A stretch of DNA of 64,000 nt, taken from Plumapathes pennacea (taxonomy: Eukaryota > Cnidaria > Anthozoa > Antipatharia > Myriopathidae). The stretch is taken from contig OZ038462.1 in assembly GCA_964036295.1 (NCBI GenBank), forward strand, positions 34,306,355 to 34,370,354. Direction: 5' to 3'. Within the stretch, counting starts at the first letter, position 1. Each line of letters opens with the position of its first letter. The translations under genes were made by a program, and so were the position numbers. Shown one piece after another: positions 35,001-46,430 of the stretch. Under the pieces are notes generated by a model. It did not search any database. It worked only from the letters and a program-made list of their open reading frames with translations, and was not told the origin of the DNA.

Positions 35001-37459
35001 CATGAGTCCAACGGAAATCGAAAGAATAGATCATCAGCCAGGAGCAGAGGAATTCTCAGGAAAGTTGGCACCAGAAGATATCAAGCTATCAGAAGCCATG
35101 GCAACATCAGCCGCGGCAGTCTCCCGGCACATGGGGGCATATGCAGACTCAGTAGAGCCAATCAAACATATCCAGACAATTCTGGGCCTTGGCATGGGAG
35201 CCTCTATGGTCTCCGATGCTGCTCATGAGAAGAGAGAGGGTTGCTTTTTGAAGGTAATGAATTTCCTTCTCACCCCGCAGTATGCTGGTATGTGAGTGCC
35301 TTCTTCTGTGTAACTATGTGCTCTCAAAAAAGCAATCCATCAAGGATTTGATTATTTCTTTGGCAGAGGTATCGGACGCGAGTCAAAATAACAACTCGAT
35401 TTTTGATCAGTTTTTAGTTCAAGTAATTGTGGAAAGAAACGGCTCTGGCTCGGATGATTGTAGAAAGTAATCGTGTGACTGCTTTGGTTTTGGGTTTGCT
35501 ACGCTTTCCGACTGGTTCCTAACAAGTTTAGAAAACAGTCTTGGCTACTCAAGAGCAAAAAAAAATAAATAAATAAATAAATAACTGGTTACGCTATTCT
35601 CATCAAGAAAGCAAGGCGTGGTGATAGCGTGTTCTCGCACTGTTGAATGGATTCTAACTATTAATCGCAATTACTTGGTTTTGATTTTTCCCGTACTTCT
35701 AGTTGGTCCGATGTGTAATTGCTAGCCTTATTGATTGGCTCTTTGATTTTGGGTCTTTTGGGGGCAAGGGAGGAGGGTATACATAACCACTGATTTTGTG
35801 AGCTGAGAGCCGCTCTGTTTCCCACACAATTTTGTCTAGGATTGTAGTTCTTACAATTACTGGCATTCCATTCTATTTCATTATGGTGACTTTGCAAGTG
35901 TCTAAATCCTATGAAAAGAAAAAAGGTGTATACTGATCTTCAGATCAGACCTCTTGAAAAAAGAAAAAGGATCTTATCTCAGATAATTTTTTTGTTTGGT
36001 TTTGCAGTTACTTCCTTACATTATCGAAGCTGTTCGCGTGGCCCCTGTGATCGTATTGCCGGTCTTCCATTACTTCGGACCTGGTAGCCCGATGTTTGTA
36101 TCCATTGGTATTTTTGTATTTTTCTTCTTTCTTGCCCTTCTGACTGCTGCATCCGTGGTCAATACCGGGAAAACAAATCCAGGCCAGTTAGAAAAAGTCA
36201 CCAGGTAACGTAACACTCAGAACCGTGTCAGTTCTGCCGCTCAGCTCGAAACAATTATTGATTAAAACATTTTCGTTTTCTTACGCTTGCATGAGTAGCG
36301 CTTAATAATTCGATGAGATAATTAACAAATGACACAGAGCCATATTATACATATTCGTTTTGTTTCGCTGAACTTACACGGAAAGTTGTTAATACTAAAA
36401 GGAAGTTGAAGTCAGTGTTAGCAAAAAATATGGCAAATTCAAACTTTTCCGCGAGTCTTGCTTAATACCCTGGGTACCTCCGCAACTCCCGAGAACAAGA
36501 AAGCCTCTGGTTCCCAGGTCTTGCCTCTTTTTTGTCTTAGAAAAAATAAGGAACTTGCTGTGTCGATTTAGAGAACGCTTGCGTTCAGGTCTTTGATAGT
36601 TTTCAGGCCTTCTTCATTTACAAACTAATTATAAGGGATGTCATTAACCAAATAATTTTGTTCTTTGTTTAGGTGGCTTCTTGTTCATGTGGCTTTTTGC
36701 CGCTACATGCGAGACCTCCTCAACATTACCAACACAGGACCCATGCCTCCCGCCATTTTACGCCTCAGTGACGGCGGCCATATTGAAAACTTGGCCATCC
36801 TACCGCTGTTAAAACAAAGGCTGCAAAGGATTGTGGTGGTAAATGGCGGCTACACAGTCCCAGACAGCTCCTATGGAGACACCCTTGTGCACGCGCTAGA
36901 GCTGGCCAGGGAGAAGCTGAATTGCGATTTCCTGGGTTTGGACGGCCGTGACGTCATACAGGACATCAAAGACAAATTTGTGAAGAGAGCACCGGGGCAA
37001 CAGCCAAGGAACTACAAGTTCAGAGTTGATTACTATGAAAGACAAACCGAGTTCTGTGAAGACAAGAAAGTGGGCGAAGGAGAGGTCATCCTAATCGCAC
37101 CACGTCACCCAGAAAAAGGCGTCCAGACGAATGAACACTTGACATGGAAGAAGGTGTTGCGTGACATCGACGTGGATCTTGAAGCTAATCTGTGGGGGCC
37201 TGGGCCTGACCTGATAGCCGAAGAAGTTGACCGTCTGACGTTCTGTTGCTGTGAGTGCTGTCACGACAAACCATTCTGTGGGATTTCTGAATCACTGTGT
37301 GGCGTCTTTCCCCAGCACGTGACAGCTAACCAGTTTTTCACGCCAACCATGTTCAGCGTGTATCATCGCGAGGGCTATCGCGCATGCGTGGAGGCTAACG
37401 TCGCTGAGTTCTTAGGAGCAGCGCCGTCCGTTGAAATGCATACCATCATTGAATCATAA
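32077..37459 (+). CDS. Gene A: polytopic membrane patatin-like phospholipase (four coding exons)
   Basis: Exons 32077-32987, 34740-35253, 36008-36204 and 36673-37459 join in frame (2409 nt, 802 residues; intron phases 2-0-2, all GT-AG). Residues 5-14 carry the glycine-rich oxyanion loop FSGGGIR. Ser40 in CVSGGGYTG is the expected nucleophile, and Asp574 in LSDGGHIEN the expected dyad partner. Exon 2 has LSEAMATSAAAVSRHMG, like the AMAISGAA block of patatin-like enzymes. Between Ser and Asp lie about six to eight hydrophobic segments (roughly 93-126, 163-180, 192-210, 221-239, 244-257, 274-292 and 483-527). A CCCECC cluster is at 732-737. Predicted role: acyl-ester hydrolysis of membrane lipids. 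The ATG at 32077 is preferred over 32014, because an acceptor lies at 32054 and paralogues begin at the same residue. Substrate unknown. Confidence 0.88.
32988..34739 (+). other. Intron 1 of gene A
   Basis: Donor CAG|GTGAGT and acceptor TCTCTCCAG|G. The intron holds no recognised gene. A 79-codon open frame at 34331-34570 has no recognisable domain. Palindromic GTCGT/ACGAC-rich sequence near 33250-33400 may be an old MITE. Confidence 0.7.
35254..36007 (+). other. Intron 2 of gene A
   Basis: Donor AAG|GTAATG and acceptor TTTTGCAG|T. It contains an (AAAT)n run at about 35565-35583 and no recognised gene. Confidence 0.7.
36205..36672 (+). other. Intron 3 of gene A
   Basis: Donor CCAG|GTAACG and acceptor TTTGTTTAG|G. 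Nothing else recognised. Confidence 0.7.
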
Positions 37460-37670
37460 AAAAGACAATCTTATCTTTTACGGCCAGAGCTTTACTCTTC
37501 CTAATATGGACACGATCAGATATAAACATATTGAAGAGTCTTTTTCAGCCACATTGCGTGTCACTTTGTGTTTTGTGTTTCCTTGGGAACGCTTGATTAG
37601 TTTGCAAAAATTATCGACCGTTGCATACAGAACAAAACGAAACATAACTAAGTTGCAACCATCGTACCGT

Positions 37671-37742
37671 GTTCAGCATGTATCATCGCAAGGGTTATCG
37701 CGCATGCGTGGAGGCTAACGCTGCTGAGTTTTAGAAGCAGCG
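37671..37742 (+). pseudogene. Duplicated fragment of the final patatin exon
   Basis: About 70 bp, starting GTTCAGCATGTATCATCGCA, match the last-exon sequence at 37353-37424 that encodes FSVYHREGYRACVEANVAEFLG, with about seven substitutions and one lost base in the GAGTTCTTAGGAGC region. It lies 210 bp beyond the gene A stop codon and has no other part of the gene, so it is a local partial duplication or gene-conversion remnant. Confidence 0.8.
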
Positions 37743-37885
37743 TTTTGTGCTGACAAAATTACCACTGTGTAGCACTAACGAGGAGCGGCTATCTTTTTTA
37801 ATGAGGTGCTAAGATTCGCAAGAATAGGAACCGCTAGGTTAAACCACATTAGGGTTCTTATTATATAATTTCTGAAGAAATTAGT

Positions 37886-37891
37886 AATAAA
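37886..37891 (+). terminator. Candidate polyadenylation signal of gene A
   Basis: AATAAA 427 bp after the stop codon, followed by a genomic A run at about 37909-37931. The 3' UTR just after the stop is shared with copies D and E. Other AATAAA motifs exist downstream, so the choice is tentative. Confidence 0.35.
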
Positions 37892-38339
37892 ATATAGAAT
37901 AATTTCAGAAAAAAAAAAAAAAAAAAAAAAAGGAATTAGATTGCACTTAGTAGTGTATAAATTGATAAATTGACCGTGTACAAATATTTATGAAATTCCA
38001 CGCAGTGATCTGAGCAGCTTTATAAGTAAATGTTATAGCAAGTTAAAAAAAAATGAATTAGTGGAAATTTAGCGTTCGACAGGTATGAATTAGAGTCACA
38101 AATGAATAAAGTTCCCAAGCACCAGTCTGTAGGTTTTTAATATAGAGCACCCGTCAGCGTGCTACTCTTGAGTAATAGAAACATGCATTTAGTCGTCGAT
38201 TCGTCCTGCTTTGGTTTCATATTTTGCACTATCTATTAATATTTCGTCTACTGGCTCGTTTGTAGCACCGCTTTGAGCTACGCTGGATGAATAAACCATA
38301 AAACACAGTTTCAGTGTGGTTTGACTAGCGCGTTGACAC

Positions 38340-39145
38340 TCGACGCCTCAACACAATCACCAGGGAGAAGTCGTCACAGCTTTGATCGACCGAATCACCC
38401 CGATCGCCAGAGTTGCTGCGATCGCCCAGAGGTTTCCATATGATCGTCTCGATCCCGGGGGGGGGGGGGGGGGGGGGGGTACTCCCATATATTTCCTATA
38501 TAGGGACGTTCCGCCCAATAGGGTTATCATTTTCAGGGTCCTCTGTCTTAAACAGGGTATCAAATTTTACATTTTTGTGTCATGGACAGGGTTATTTTCT
38601 GAAGATCTTGTCCTCCCCCTCTCCCCTCGACCACACATTTTGCACTCGCCATTTTTTCGCGCAATTTCGTAGTATGCTCCAGTGGAAACGCGTGCAACGT
38701 AGGCTAAGTTATTCTCTGATATTAAAAAAGAAAGACTACGCGCAAACAATTTTCGATAAACGGACTGGTGTTGACATGACCAAAGATAGTGTCTTGAATG
38801 GGGTAATTTTTTGGTCCAGTCTTGAACAGGGTATCAAATTAGAGCACTTTGTCTTAGACAGGGTAGCAAAATTTACATTTTGGTGTCTTAAATAGGGTCA
38901 GGGTTTTATAGAGTCAGCGGAACCCCCCTACCCTAATTCCTATTGAGTACCCCCCGTGGGGTCACGATCGTCCTAGGTGGTTTCCATTACAAATTTCTAT
39001 AGCCCCGATCGTCTGGGGTAGAACCGGTGCGATCCTTGGGACCACAATCGCCGGTGACTGTGTTTCCATATGATCGCTATGATTTCCCTTGATCGTCCCA
39101 CTACTTTTGCGGACGATCGAAGTGATCAGGGCGATCATATGGAAC
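38340..39145. mobile_element. GATCG-rich MITE split by a G-run element
   Basis: On both sides of the 38457-38955 insertion the sequence is rich in GATCG palindromes and carries GTTTCCATATGATCG (about 38427 and 39060), ending CGATCATATGGAACCCAGG near 39151. The two halves look like one non-coding element interrupted by the nested insertion. Confidence 0.5.
38457..38955. mobile_element. Dispersed element with poly(G)-TACTC terminus, copy 1
   Basis: Begins with 23 G (38457-38479) followed by TACTCCCATATATTTCC and ends GAGTACCCCCC, forming inverted termini. The inside repeats the phrase CAGGGTATCAAATT and similar. A second copy lies at 47332-47680. The ORFs within it are repeat-derived. Confidence 0.75.
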
Positions 39146-39479
39146 CCAGGCTTAATGCACGCATCAGATCGCGCATACTATCTACCTCTTATCTTATGCA
39201 TAGTATTAGAGAGTTTAAGATTGCCGTTTTCCTCAGCTCGCAAACCGCAAGGAGTCACACGTCGCGTCTGTCGTACTTCTGTAATGTTTTTAACACCAGG
39301 AAGCATTCCTTAAGTCAAATACCGCAGCAATACGATCCAATCATCTCAGAGTTTACTAGCTTTTTGACTGGAAAGTACGCGTAGTTTTTCAAACGTAGCG
39401 TGAAGTTAGATTATGTGACTTTTTGCGGTTTGCGGGTTGCAGTATACCGTAACAGCAACCTTAAACTGCCTAATGTAAT

Positions 39480-39830
39480 AAGTATTAGTACGGCCAATTC
39501 ATGTGTTTTCCACGAGCGACAAGGAAATTGCTTGTAAAAAGAAAATAGAAGGGAACAATATCCATACGGAATTTTTAGGCAGAGTCGCCATCATTCAGTG
39601 ATAACTGTTTAAATACTTTTTACAGAGAGAAAAACTATCACTCCAGAAGCCTATTCATCAAGAAACTGCAAATTATTAAAAAGAAATTATTTTAAGCGGT
39701 TTATATTGGTTCATATGAACTCAGCAGTACCCAGATTTTGGCAGCGTCTATCCGCAGTATTCTTTTACCCAAATTTTTGTGTCGTACGTCGTTTGCAAGA
39801 ACTGATGTGCATTAGACCACATTATTAATG
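39480..39830 (+). repeat. Diverged R3 repeat fragment
   Basis: ACAAGGAAATTGC, AAGAAAATAGAAGG and GTCGCCATCATTC align in order with 24196-24295, and a later block (TTTTACCC...GTCGTACGTCG) aligns with about 24360-24400. Strongly diverged and indel-rich. Confidence 0.55.
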
Positions 39831-41915
39831 CTAAAATCGGCGGAATTATTACAACTATTTTAGGTAGTTGAGCTGTCGGCACGTTATCGACTGGCTTGCG
39901 TCGTCAAGTAGGCTAATTCTGCTTTCTCAGCCAAAGAAATATTTTAAAGTTGTGCAGGGTATGGTTTCTTAAATTGGAATGCGACAACAATTTCTATGAG
40001 TCCTTGGTAGCATGGACATTACATGAAAGAGAAAACTAGAAAGAACAAGGGCGACACCAACACGGAAATTTAAACCGGAATTATTTGAGAGTATTCTTAC
40101 CTCGTCATTCATGCGCCACATTCCAAAGAAACGAACTAGTAAATAATGGATTCAGTTATCAGTAACGCATAGAAGGACCGAAGGAGACAATATTCGCGTT
40201 CAGAAATGAATTTTCATGCAGACAAAGAGACGACTGCCAATTTTCCGGCTTGTAAACGTGTCACAGGGCCTCTTTCTTTATAAACAACAACCTGCACGTG
40301 CCTGCCTTCAACAACTCAATAACATTGCGTGAGAGGAGCCGCATTCGGTTCATAACATAAATTGTTTTCTTTATCCATTCTAACTCACCAATTTTAATTA
40401 AAAGCACTTCAAAGCACTTAAAAAGGCTGGTACTCATTGGCGGGTCAGTTCAAGAGGACCAAATTGTATGGCTTACGTACAAGTCATTAGCTATAAGCAT
40501 ATGACAATATAATTATTACTTGTCATGATATTAAAGAGGACAGCGTCCAGGACAGTTGTGTACATCTGACGCTCTATATCACAGGTGAGATAAATGTCTG
40601 TAGGGAAATGTAATCAGGTTTAATTATTGAATACTGGTAGTCTTGTCGATAATGAGACCTGTGTCCTGTTCAGTCATTTCACTCAGATATGTTGTTGTTT
40701 GATTTCAAGGCATAAGTGTCATATCAGGTAAACTATGTGCTTGGTTGTCTGATCGAGTTTTAGGTTACAACCGAGCGTTATGGTACGGCTTTCCTTTCCT
40801 GCTTTGGGGGGACTATAGTCTATAGACTATAGCAGAAGAAATTGCCAATTCACTTAGTAGCTGCTTCTGTATGTCATAAACTAAAATATTGTTACAAATA
40901 TGTAACAATAATAAGCTAACCGCTTGTTTTTTGTACTCTCTATTACAAATAAACCACGTCTTCGTTAATTTGTTTGTTATTAACGTTTCCTCCTAACTCG
41001 AGAAGATTATTTATCGCACTGAAAACCACGGTACATTAATTACACAGATAAGCAAATGGGCCGGGCGTGTTGTATACTACGGTTATTGCAGTTGTCACAT
41101 TCCTCTGTACGGCACAGTTTTAAATGGAATCCCGATCTTTTTAGACAGTGGGAAGTATTTTGTCAGTGTGTGGCAATGCAGAGAGAAACAACTGTGACAC
41201 TGGCAACACGGAACTTTTAAACAAAGAATCAGGAATTTTTAAGAGCACATTCCAAAATGCACCAAAGTAAATACGAACATTATGAAACAATGAAACTAAT
41301 GAATTTAAGGATAATGCCTCCAACTCTTTGTCAGTAGTAGTCATTATTTTTCCTATTATAACAATTAATGATTTTTTTTTGTTCCCTACATTGATAAGAA
41401 AAATGAGTCTTATAATCCCAGCATATAGTAGTTGAGCCGGATACTGAATGAATCAGCTTGCAGATGAACCGCTGAAGACTCATCATCAAGCCGGTCATTG
41501 AAAGACAAATTTTTGTTTGAGCAAGCAAAAGATTTTTAGCTTCTCATGTTGCCGTTTAAGAGCCATGTTCGATAATATTTTTCTTGAGATCTCACAGAAC
41601 TGAACTATTTAACTGAGCGTATCAACTAAATTATTACAAGGGGGAATATTATTACAAGTCGACACGTTATCAAGCGGGACAGTGTTATTGGCAAGCGAAA
41701 AAGAGAGCACGGAGAGGGTTTGCAGCACAGGACGTCTACAGGATAATAATTGTGGTATATTTCAAACTGGGTACATCTATCTGTTTTCAAGGAATTGACT
41801 CAATAACTTTACGCGTATTAAAAAGAAAACCCTTCTCAAATTCCCACACCCATGGAAGTTGTTGCTCCCTAACGTTAGCTCCAGGTATTTACCTTAGTAT
41901 TATGAACTTTTCCAG
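39831..41915. other. Intergenic sequence between genes A and B
   Basis: No ORF with a recognised domain. A short palindrome, TATAGTCTATAGACTATA, lies at about 40813. The 5' UTR of gene B may start at 41916, after the acceptor-like TTTTCCAG. Confidence 0.4.
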
Positions 41916-41935
41916 CATACCATCCCTTGCTAAGT

Positions 41936-44900
41936 ATGGTCAGAACAGGACTAGCTTTCTCCGGTGGCGGAATACGGTCAGCGGCCTTCTGCTCTGGTGT
42001 TCTGCGCAGACTCCTTCAGTATGATGTTGAACCAGACTACCTGAGCTGCGTATCAGGGGGTGGCTACACAGGCACGGCCTACTTGGACTGGAAATACCAT
42101 AACAGGCAGAAAGACGATCCCAGATGGCACAAGCAGTTCTTTAATCGCATGCGAAAGAGAGCCGGTATGCTCTGTGATTGGCAGAACCCTCTACACGGCA
42201 TTTTAGACACGATGATCTTAATTGGTCTGATGCTGTTCGTGAGTTACATTGCCCCGTTTATTATTTGGGTCTCTTACGCATTCCCCGTGGCCATGTTCGT
42301 TGACTTCGTGTCTGGAGACATCTTGCGAGCCGACAGATTTCGTTGTCCAGAGTTGCAGAAAAATGAACGGAACGCCACAGCAGTACGTGACACGGCTGCT
42401 TGTGTCGTCCAAGCAGGAACTCTGGCTTACAAAAGAGTTTACTTGTTTTTTCTCCCATTGGCGTCGTCCATTTTTTTCTACATCTGGTCCAGAGACTCAC
42501 GTAAGCGCATCTCAGCACCCGCTCGCTTTGTATCATACATCTCCGGCTTGCTGTTCGCCCTGACATGTGGCCCTTGGTTCATCAACGACTTTTTGGACAA
42601 AACCCCAGTCCTTGTCCAGTCTGCTGCCGTCCTTTTTAGCATTTTTACCTGGTTTGTTGCTCCTGGACTTCGAGACACGGCATCTTTAATTCTCCTTGTT
42701 TACACTTTCGCCTATGTAGTCTACTGGCGCGTGTACGATGCCACTATCCTTGGTATCAAACAATCAGATGGATTGTTTTTTACGCTTTTGTTGGTCTCTG
42801 GGTTGGTGATATTTTTCACGCCCTTTTTTGACGTACTTCAGGGGCGCCTTGTCCACATTTATAATAGGTAAGTCTAATTCCCTTGCAGCAATTTTGGGGC
42901 AAATTTTCCACGCTAACAGTGATATGTTATGCTTACCTTTTGGGTTGTGAGGGTTCAGCTGAGCTGTACTAGTGTACACTAATGTGAATTTTCAAAATAG
43001 GCCTCAAGTTCACATAAACGTTAATAAGTGTGTTATTTGAAAAGTGCTTGCCTCTTTGTCTCAGGTGGCGACTTCAGAAGGCATTCTACACAGATAAAGG
43101 TGCGGGAATAAATGGGTGTTCCGGAATTGGCTGGTACGATTACTTCCCAGGTTCGTACTGCTGTACTCCCCGGCAGAATGACCCTGAACAGCCGGCGCAA
43201 GGACCTTTATACTTCAGAAACGAAACCCAACCTTACATCAGCATTGAAAAGCCAGCTGAGGGACCGTTGTGTCTTTCAGACTTGAGACATGTAAAACCAC
43301 AGTACATCTCCAACACCGTTGTTAATGATTGGCGATATTATCCACAAGACAAAAAGTACGATCTGCTGACGATGAGTCCAGAAAAGATCCAAAGAATTAG
43401 TAAATACCAGGCTCAAGTGAACGCTGATGAGGAGTTACCAAAATACAAAAGAATCCCCGAACAGTTTTCAGGCCAGCTGGAACCAGCAGATATAAAGCTG
43501 TCGGAAGCCATGGCAACATCAGCTGCCGCTCTGTCGTCTCATATGGGCGCATCTGAGGAGTCAATGGAAATCCTCCATCACCTTCAGGCAATTTTAGGGC
43601 TTGGAATGGGCGCGGTGGTTATCTCTAATCTCACGTCTGAGAGGAAAGAGTCAAAGAACAAATGTCTAAAGGCAAGTATAATCCATTTTAGTCTCGTTTG
43701 TGTAGGTATGAGTTATAGTTTTGTGTTTTTCTCAATAATAGTGTTTAAATGTTTCATAGATTACGTGAGAGGGTCATCTGCAAAAGATCTTGAGCATCAT
43801 CATTACTGTGTGCAAATCGTCATTTGGTCATTTGGTCAAATCGTCATTTCTATTTTTTTAACAATTTTACCTACTTACTACTCTTGTATCGATCGTCTGT
43901 AATAAGCACCGATCTATAAGCATTTTGTCCTGCTTATAATAATATCAACTGTTTCTTTGTTGCTGTTGTTCCAGTTCCTGTTGAACTTTGCTAAAGACCT
44001 CTGTCCACCTTTTTATTTTTTATGGTCTTCCCCTTCTCTGCGATCTTTCATCCACAGGTGATTCCCCTTGTCATTCAGGTTGTCCGCGTGATGCCACTGG
44101 TGTTCTTGCCCATTGTTTATTTTGCTGGTGCTGGTGATTCTGATTCAATGCCCATTGGTGTCCTGGTGTTCTTCGCTCTTCATGTCCTTTTATCCGCCTC
44201 GGCAGTGGTTAATACCGGAGTTGAAAAACAAGGATGCTTGGTAAAATTAGCAAGGTATGAATTCATTATGAATATCTTGGGGAATCTTTGAACATACAAG
44301 GGGGAGGGGGGAGGGTAAGGAGAGGCGAGGTGTTGTGAAGGAACCTCTCCCTAGAGGTTTGCATTCCATCGGATATATTTTGCATATCTTTCACCTTCAA
44401 CACATAGCCTGATTACATCCTACAAGATCGGGTCATTTTGGCCATTATGGCTAATTAGAAGCTCTGCTGGGTCAATCAATGACGTCATCCACCCTTTTTT
44501 CTCCAGAAGAGTGGAAGAAACCAAATAAAAAGTGAATATGACCTATAGATTGGGCACACTACAGGATCACACTATTTTCTCACACTGGCATGTGTGTTTT
44601 TTTTTTTAAACTTTGTCAACTTTTCCAAAATGCCTTAAGTTTTATATAAATATCTCAGCTTTATCAGAAAAAAATTGCTCGCCAGGGTCCTTGTAATAAG
44701 TCCGACGGATAAACACTTTTTATCCAATACATTTCGTTGGAAAATTTCCCCTGCAGATTATAGATTAATCCGTTTCAGCAGAAAACCTCTTTCGATGCAA
44801 GTTACCCAGTCATTTGTGAACCCTTTCGGCCATTAGCCCCCTTGGCCCCGTACATGGGGATTTTACAGTAATATGCCGGCCAACCGCGTATTCTTTTTCT

Positions 44901-45697
44901 TGATTCTTACCTCCAGGTGGCTTGCTATCCACGTACCTTTTTGCCGCTACATCCGAGAGCTCTTCGACGTTACAAACACAGGACCAGTTCCTCCCGCCGT
45001 CTTACTCCTCAGCGACGGCGGCCATATTGAAAACTTGGGTATCCTGCCGCTGTTAAAAAAGAAGCTGGACAAGATTGTTGTGGTAGATGGAGGGAACGGT
45101 TCCTTTCGAAACACCCTTATTAACGCGCTGGAACTTGCCAGAAAGAAACTGAACTGTTCCTTCACCACCATGGACGGAGATAATGAGCTAGCTGACATTA
45201 AAAAAAAGTTTTGCCAGCGTAGTGTTGAGCGGCCCCAGAAGTACTACGAGTTCAAAGTCCAGTACTGTAAGCAAGAAGGGGACGACGAAGACGGGAGGAG
45301 GAGTGATGGAGAGGGACGCATCATCGTCATCGGACCTCGTTACCCAAGCACTGATCAAAGTGAGTGTAAATGGCGGTCCGTATCACCCAGAGATGCAGAA
45401 GTTCCTGATCCAGATTTGTGGGGTGATGGGCCCATACTCGCCTCTGCGGAAGCGGATCGTCTCACATTCTGCTGCTGCGAGTGTTGTCATGACAGTTGCT
45501 CTCAATGCTGTCATGGTAAGTGTAAGTCCGTCTGGGGATGGATTAGTAAGAAGCTTTGTGGCGTCTTTCCACATCATAAGACTATGAACCAGTTCTTTAC
45601 CCCGGCTATGTTTAGCGCTTATCACCGGGAAGGCTACCGTGCATGCATGGACGCCCACATTGTTAGTTTTTTTAAAGATACAAATGAAAACATGTAA
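41936..45697 (+). CDS. Gene B: divergent membrane patatin-like phospholipase
   Basis: Exons 41936-42867, 43065-43671, 44058-44254 and 44917-45697 join in frame (2517 nt, 838 residues). Architecture is as in gene A: FSGGGIR at 8-14, Ser40 in CVSGGGYTG, a multi-pass segment, then Asp612 in LSDGGHIEN. It is the most divergent copy. Exon 2 is 31 codons longer, with two extra hydrophilic insertions (around QNDPEQPAQGP and QVNADEELPKYKRIPE). The C-terminal cysteine cluster CCCECC is followed by an added CSQCCHGKC. The exon 2 donor is AAG|GCAAGT, a GC-AG intron; reading through would reach a stop only after 76 more codons. The ATG at 41936 matches the start of the paralogues. The other three sites are GT-AG. 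Confidence 0.87.
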
Positions 45698-46130
45698 ACT
45701 GAAGAAGTGTAGGCTCTGGTCGGTTTTCCGCTGTAGACTCGCGATCGAGTAATGCACTGAAACTGAATACCAGAGCAAGGAGCATTATTTGGTAATTTGT
45801 TTCGATTTCCTTGTTTGATTGTACAACATATAATCGCTGTATGATTAAGTACCTCTGAGAACTCAGAGGACGGAAAGATTTACTAAGGGGTCATGTTCGC
45901 TTCCCTAGTGGTTCAAAGTGTAGCTAATAATTGTTTAAAAACTAAGAGGTTAAAAGAATATTCGTCCTCCTCATTTTTTGGATAGCTTTGTGGCGACTGG
46001 TACCACGAGTCATACAAAAAAAGTGTTTGAATTTTGCCTTTTATATATCATTTTATCCGCCCGACATATTCATAACTTACAACTACCTTGACAGCAAATT
46101 CTCTCAATCAGTGTGTAACTGTGTAGCTGA
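45698..46130. other. Downstream flank of gene B
   Basis: AT-rich presumed 3' UTR and flank. No recognised feature. Confidence 0.4.
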
Positions 46131-46430
46131 GTAAAACCCCGCTAAGTCGAACTCCCAAAGGAAACGAGAAAAAGTAAAACCCGCTAACTCAAACTCCCAA
46201 GGGAAACGAGAAAAAGTAAAACCCCGCTAAGTCGAACTCCCAAAGGAAACGAGAAAAAGTAAAACCCCGCTAAGTCGAACTCCCAAGGGAAACGAGAAAC
46301 GGTTCGAGTAGCGGGAGTCTGAGTTAGCCCATAGTAAATGACTGAAAGGGAAATCCAAGGGAAATGGGTTTGAGTTCGAGACAGCGGGGAGTTCGAGTTA
46401 ACTGAGTTCGAATTAGCGGGGTTCTACTGC
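46131..46430. mobile_element. MITE with internal 43-bp tandem repeats
   Basis: The left terminus, TAAAACCCCGCTAAGTCGAA, is repeated four times with a 43-bp period (46131, 46174, 46216, 46259). The right terminus, TTCGAATTAGCGGGGTTCTA, is its inverted complement. The design (TA next to AACCCCGCTAA) suggests a mariner-like non-autonomous element whose left end has been amplified. Confidence 0.7.

Noticed and set aside
37910-37931. A run after AATAAA as evidence that gene A is a retrocopy
   Set aside because: Gene A has introns, so it cannot be a processed copy; the A run is simple sequence.
38413-38895. 160-codon ORF
   Set aside because: Begins before and runs through the poly(G) element; the second genomic copy is not open in this frame.
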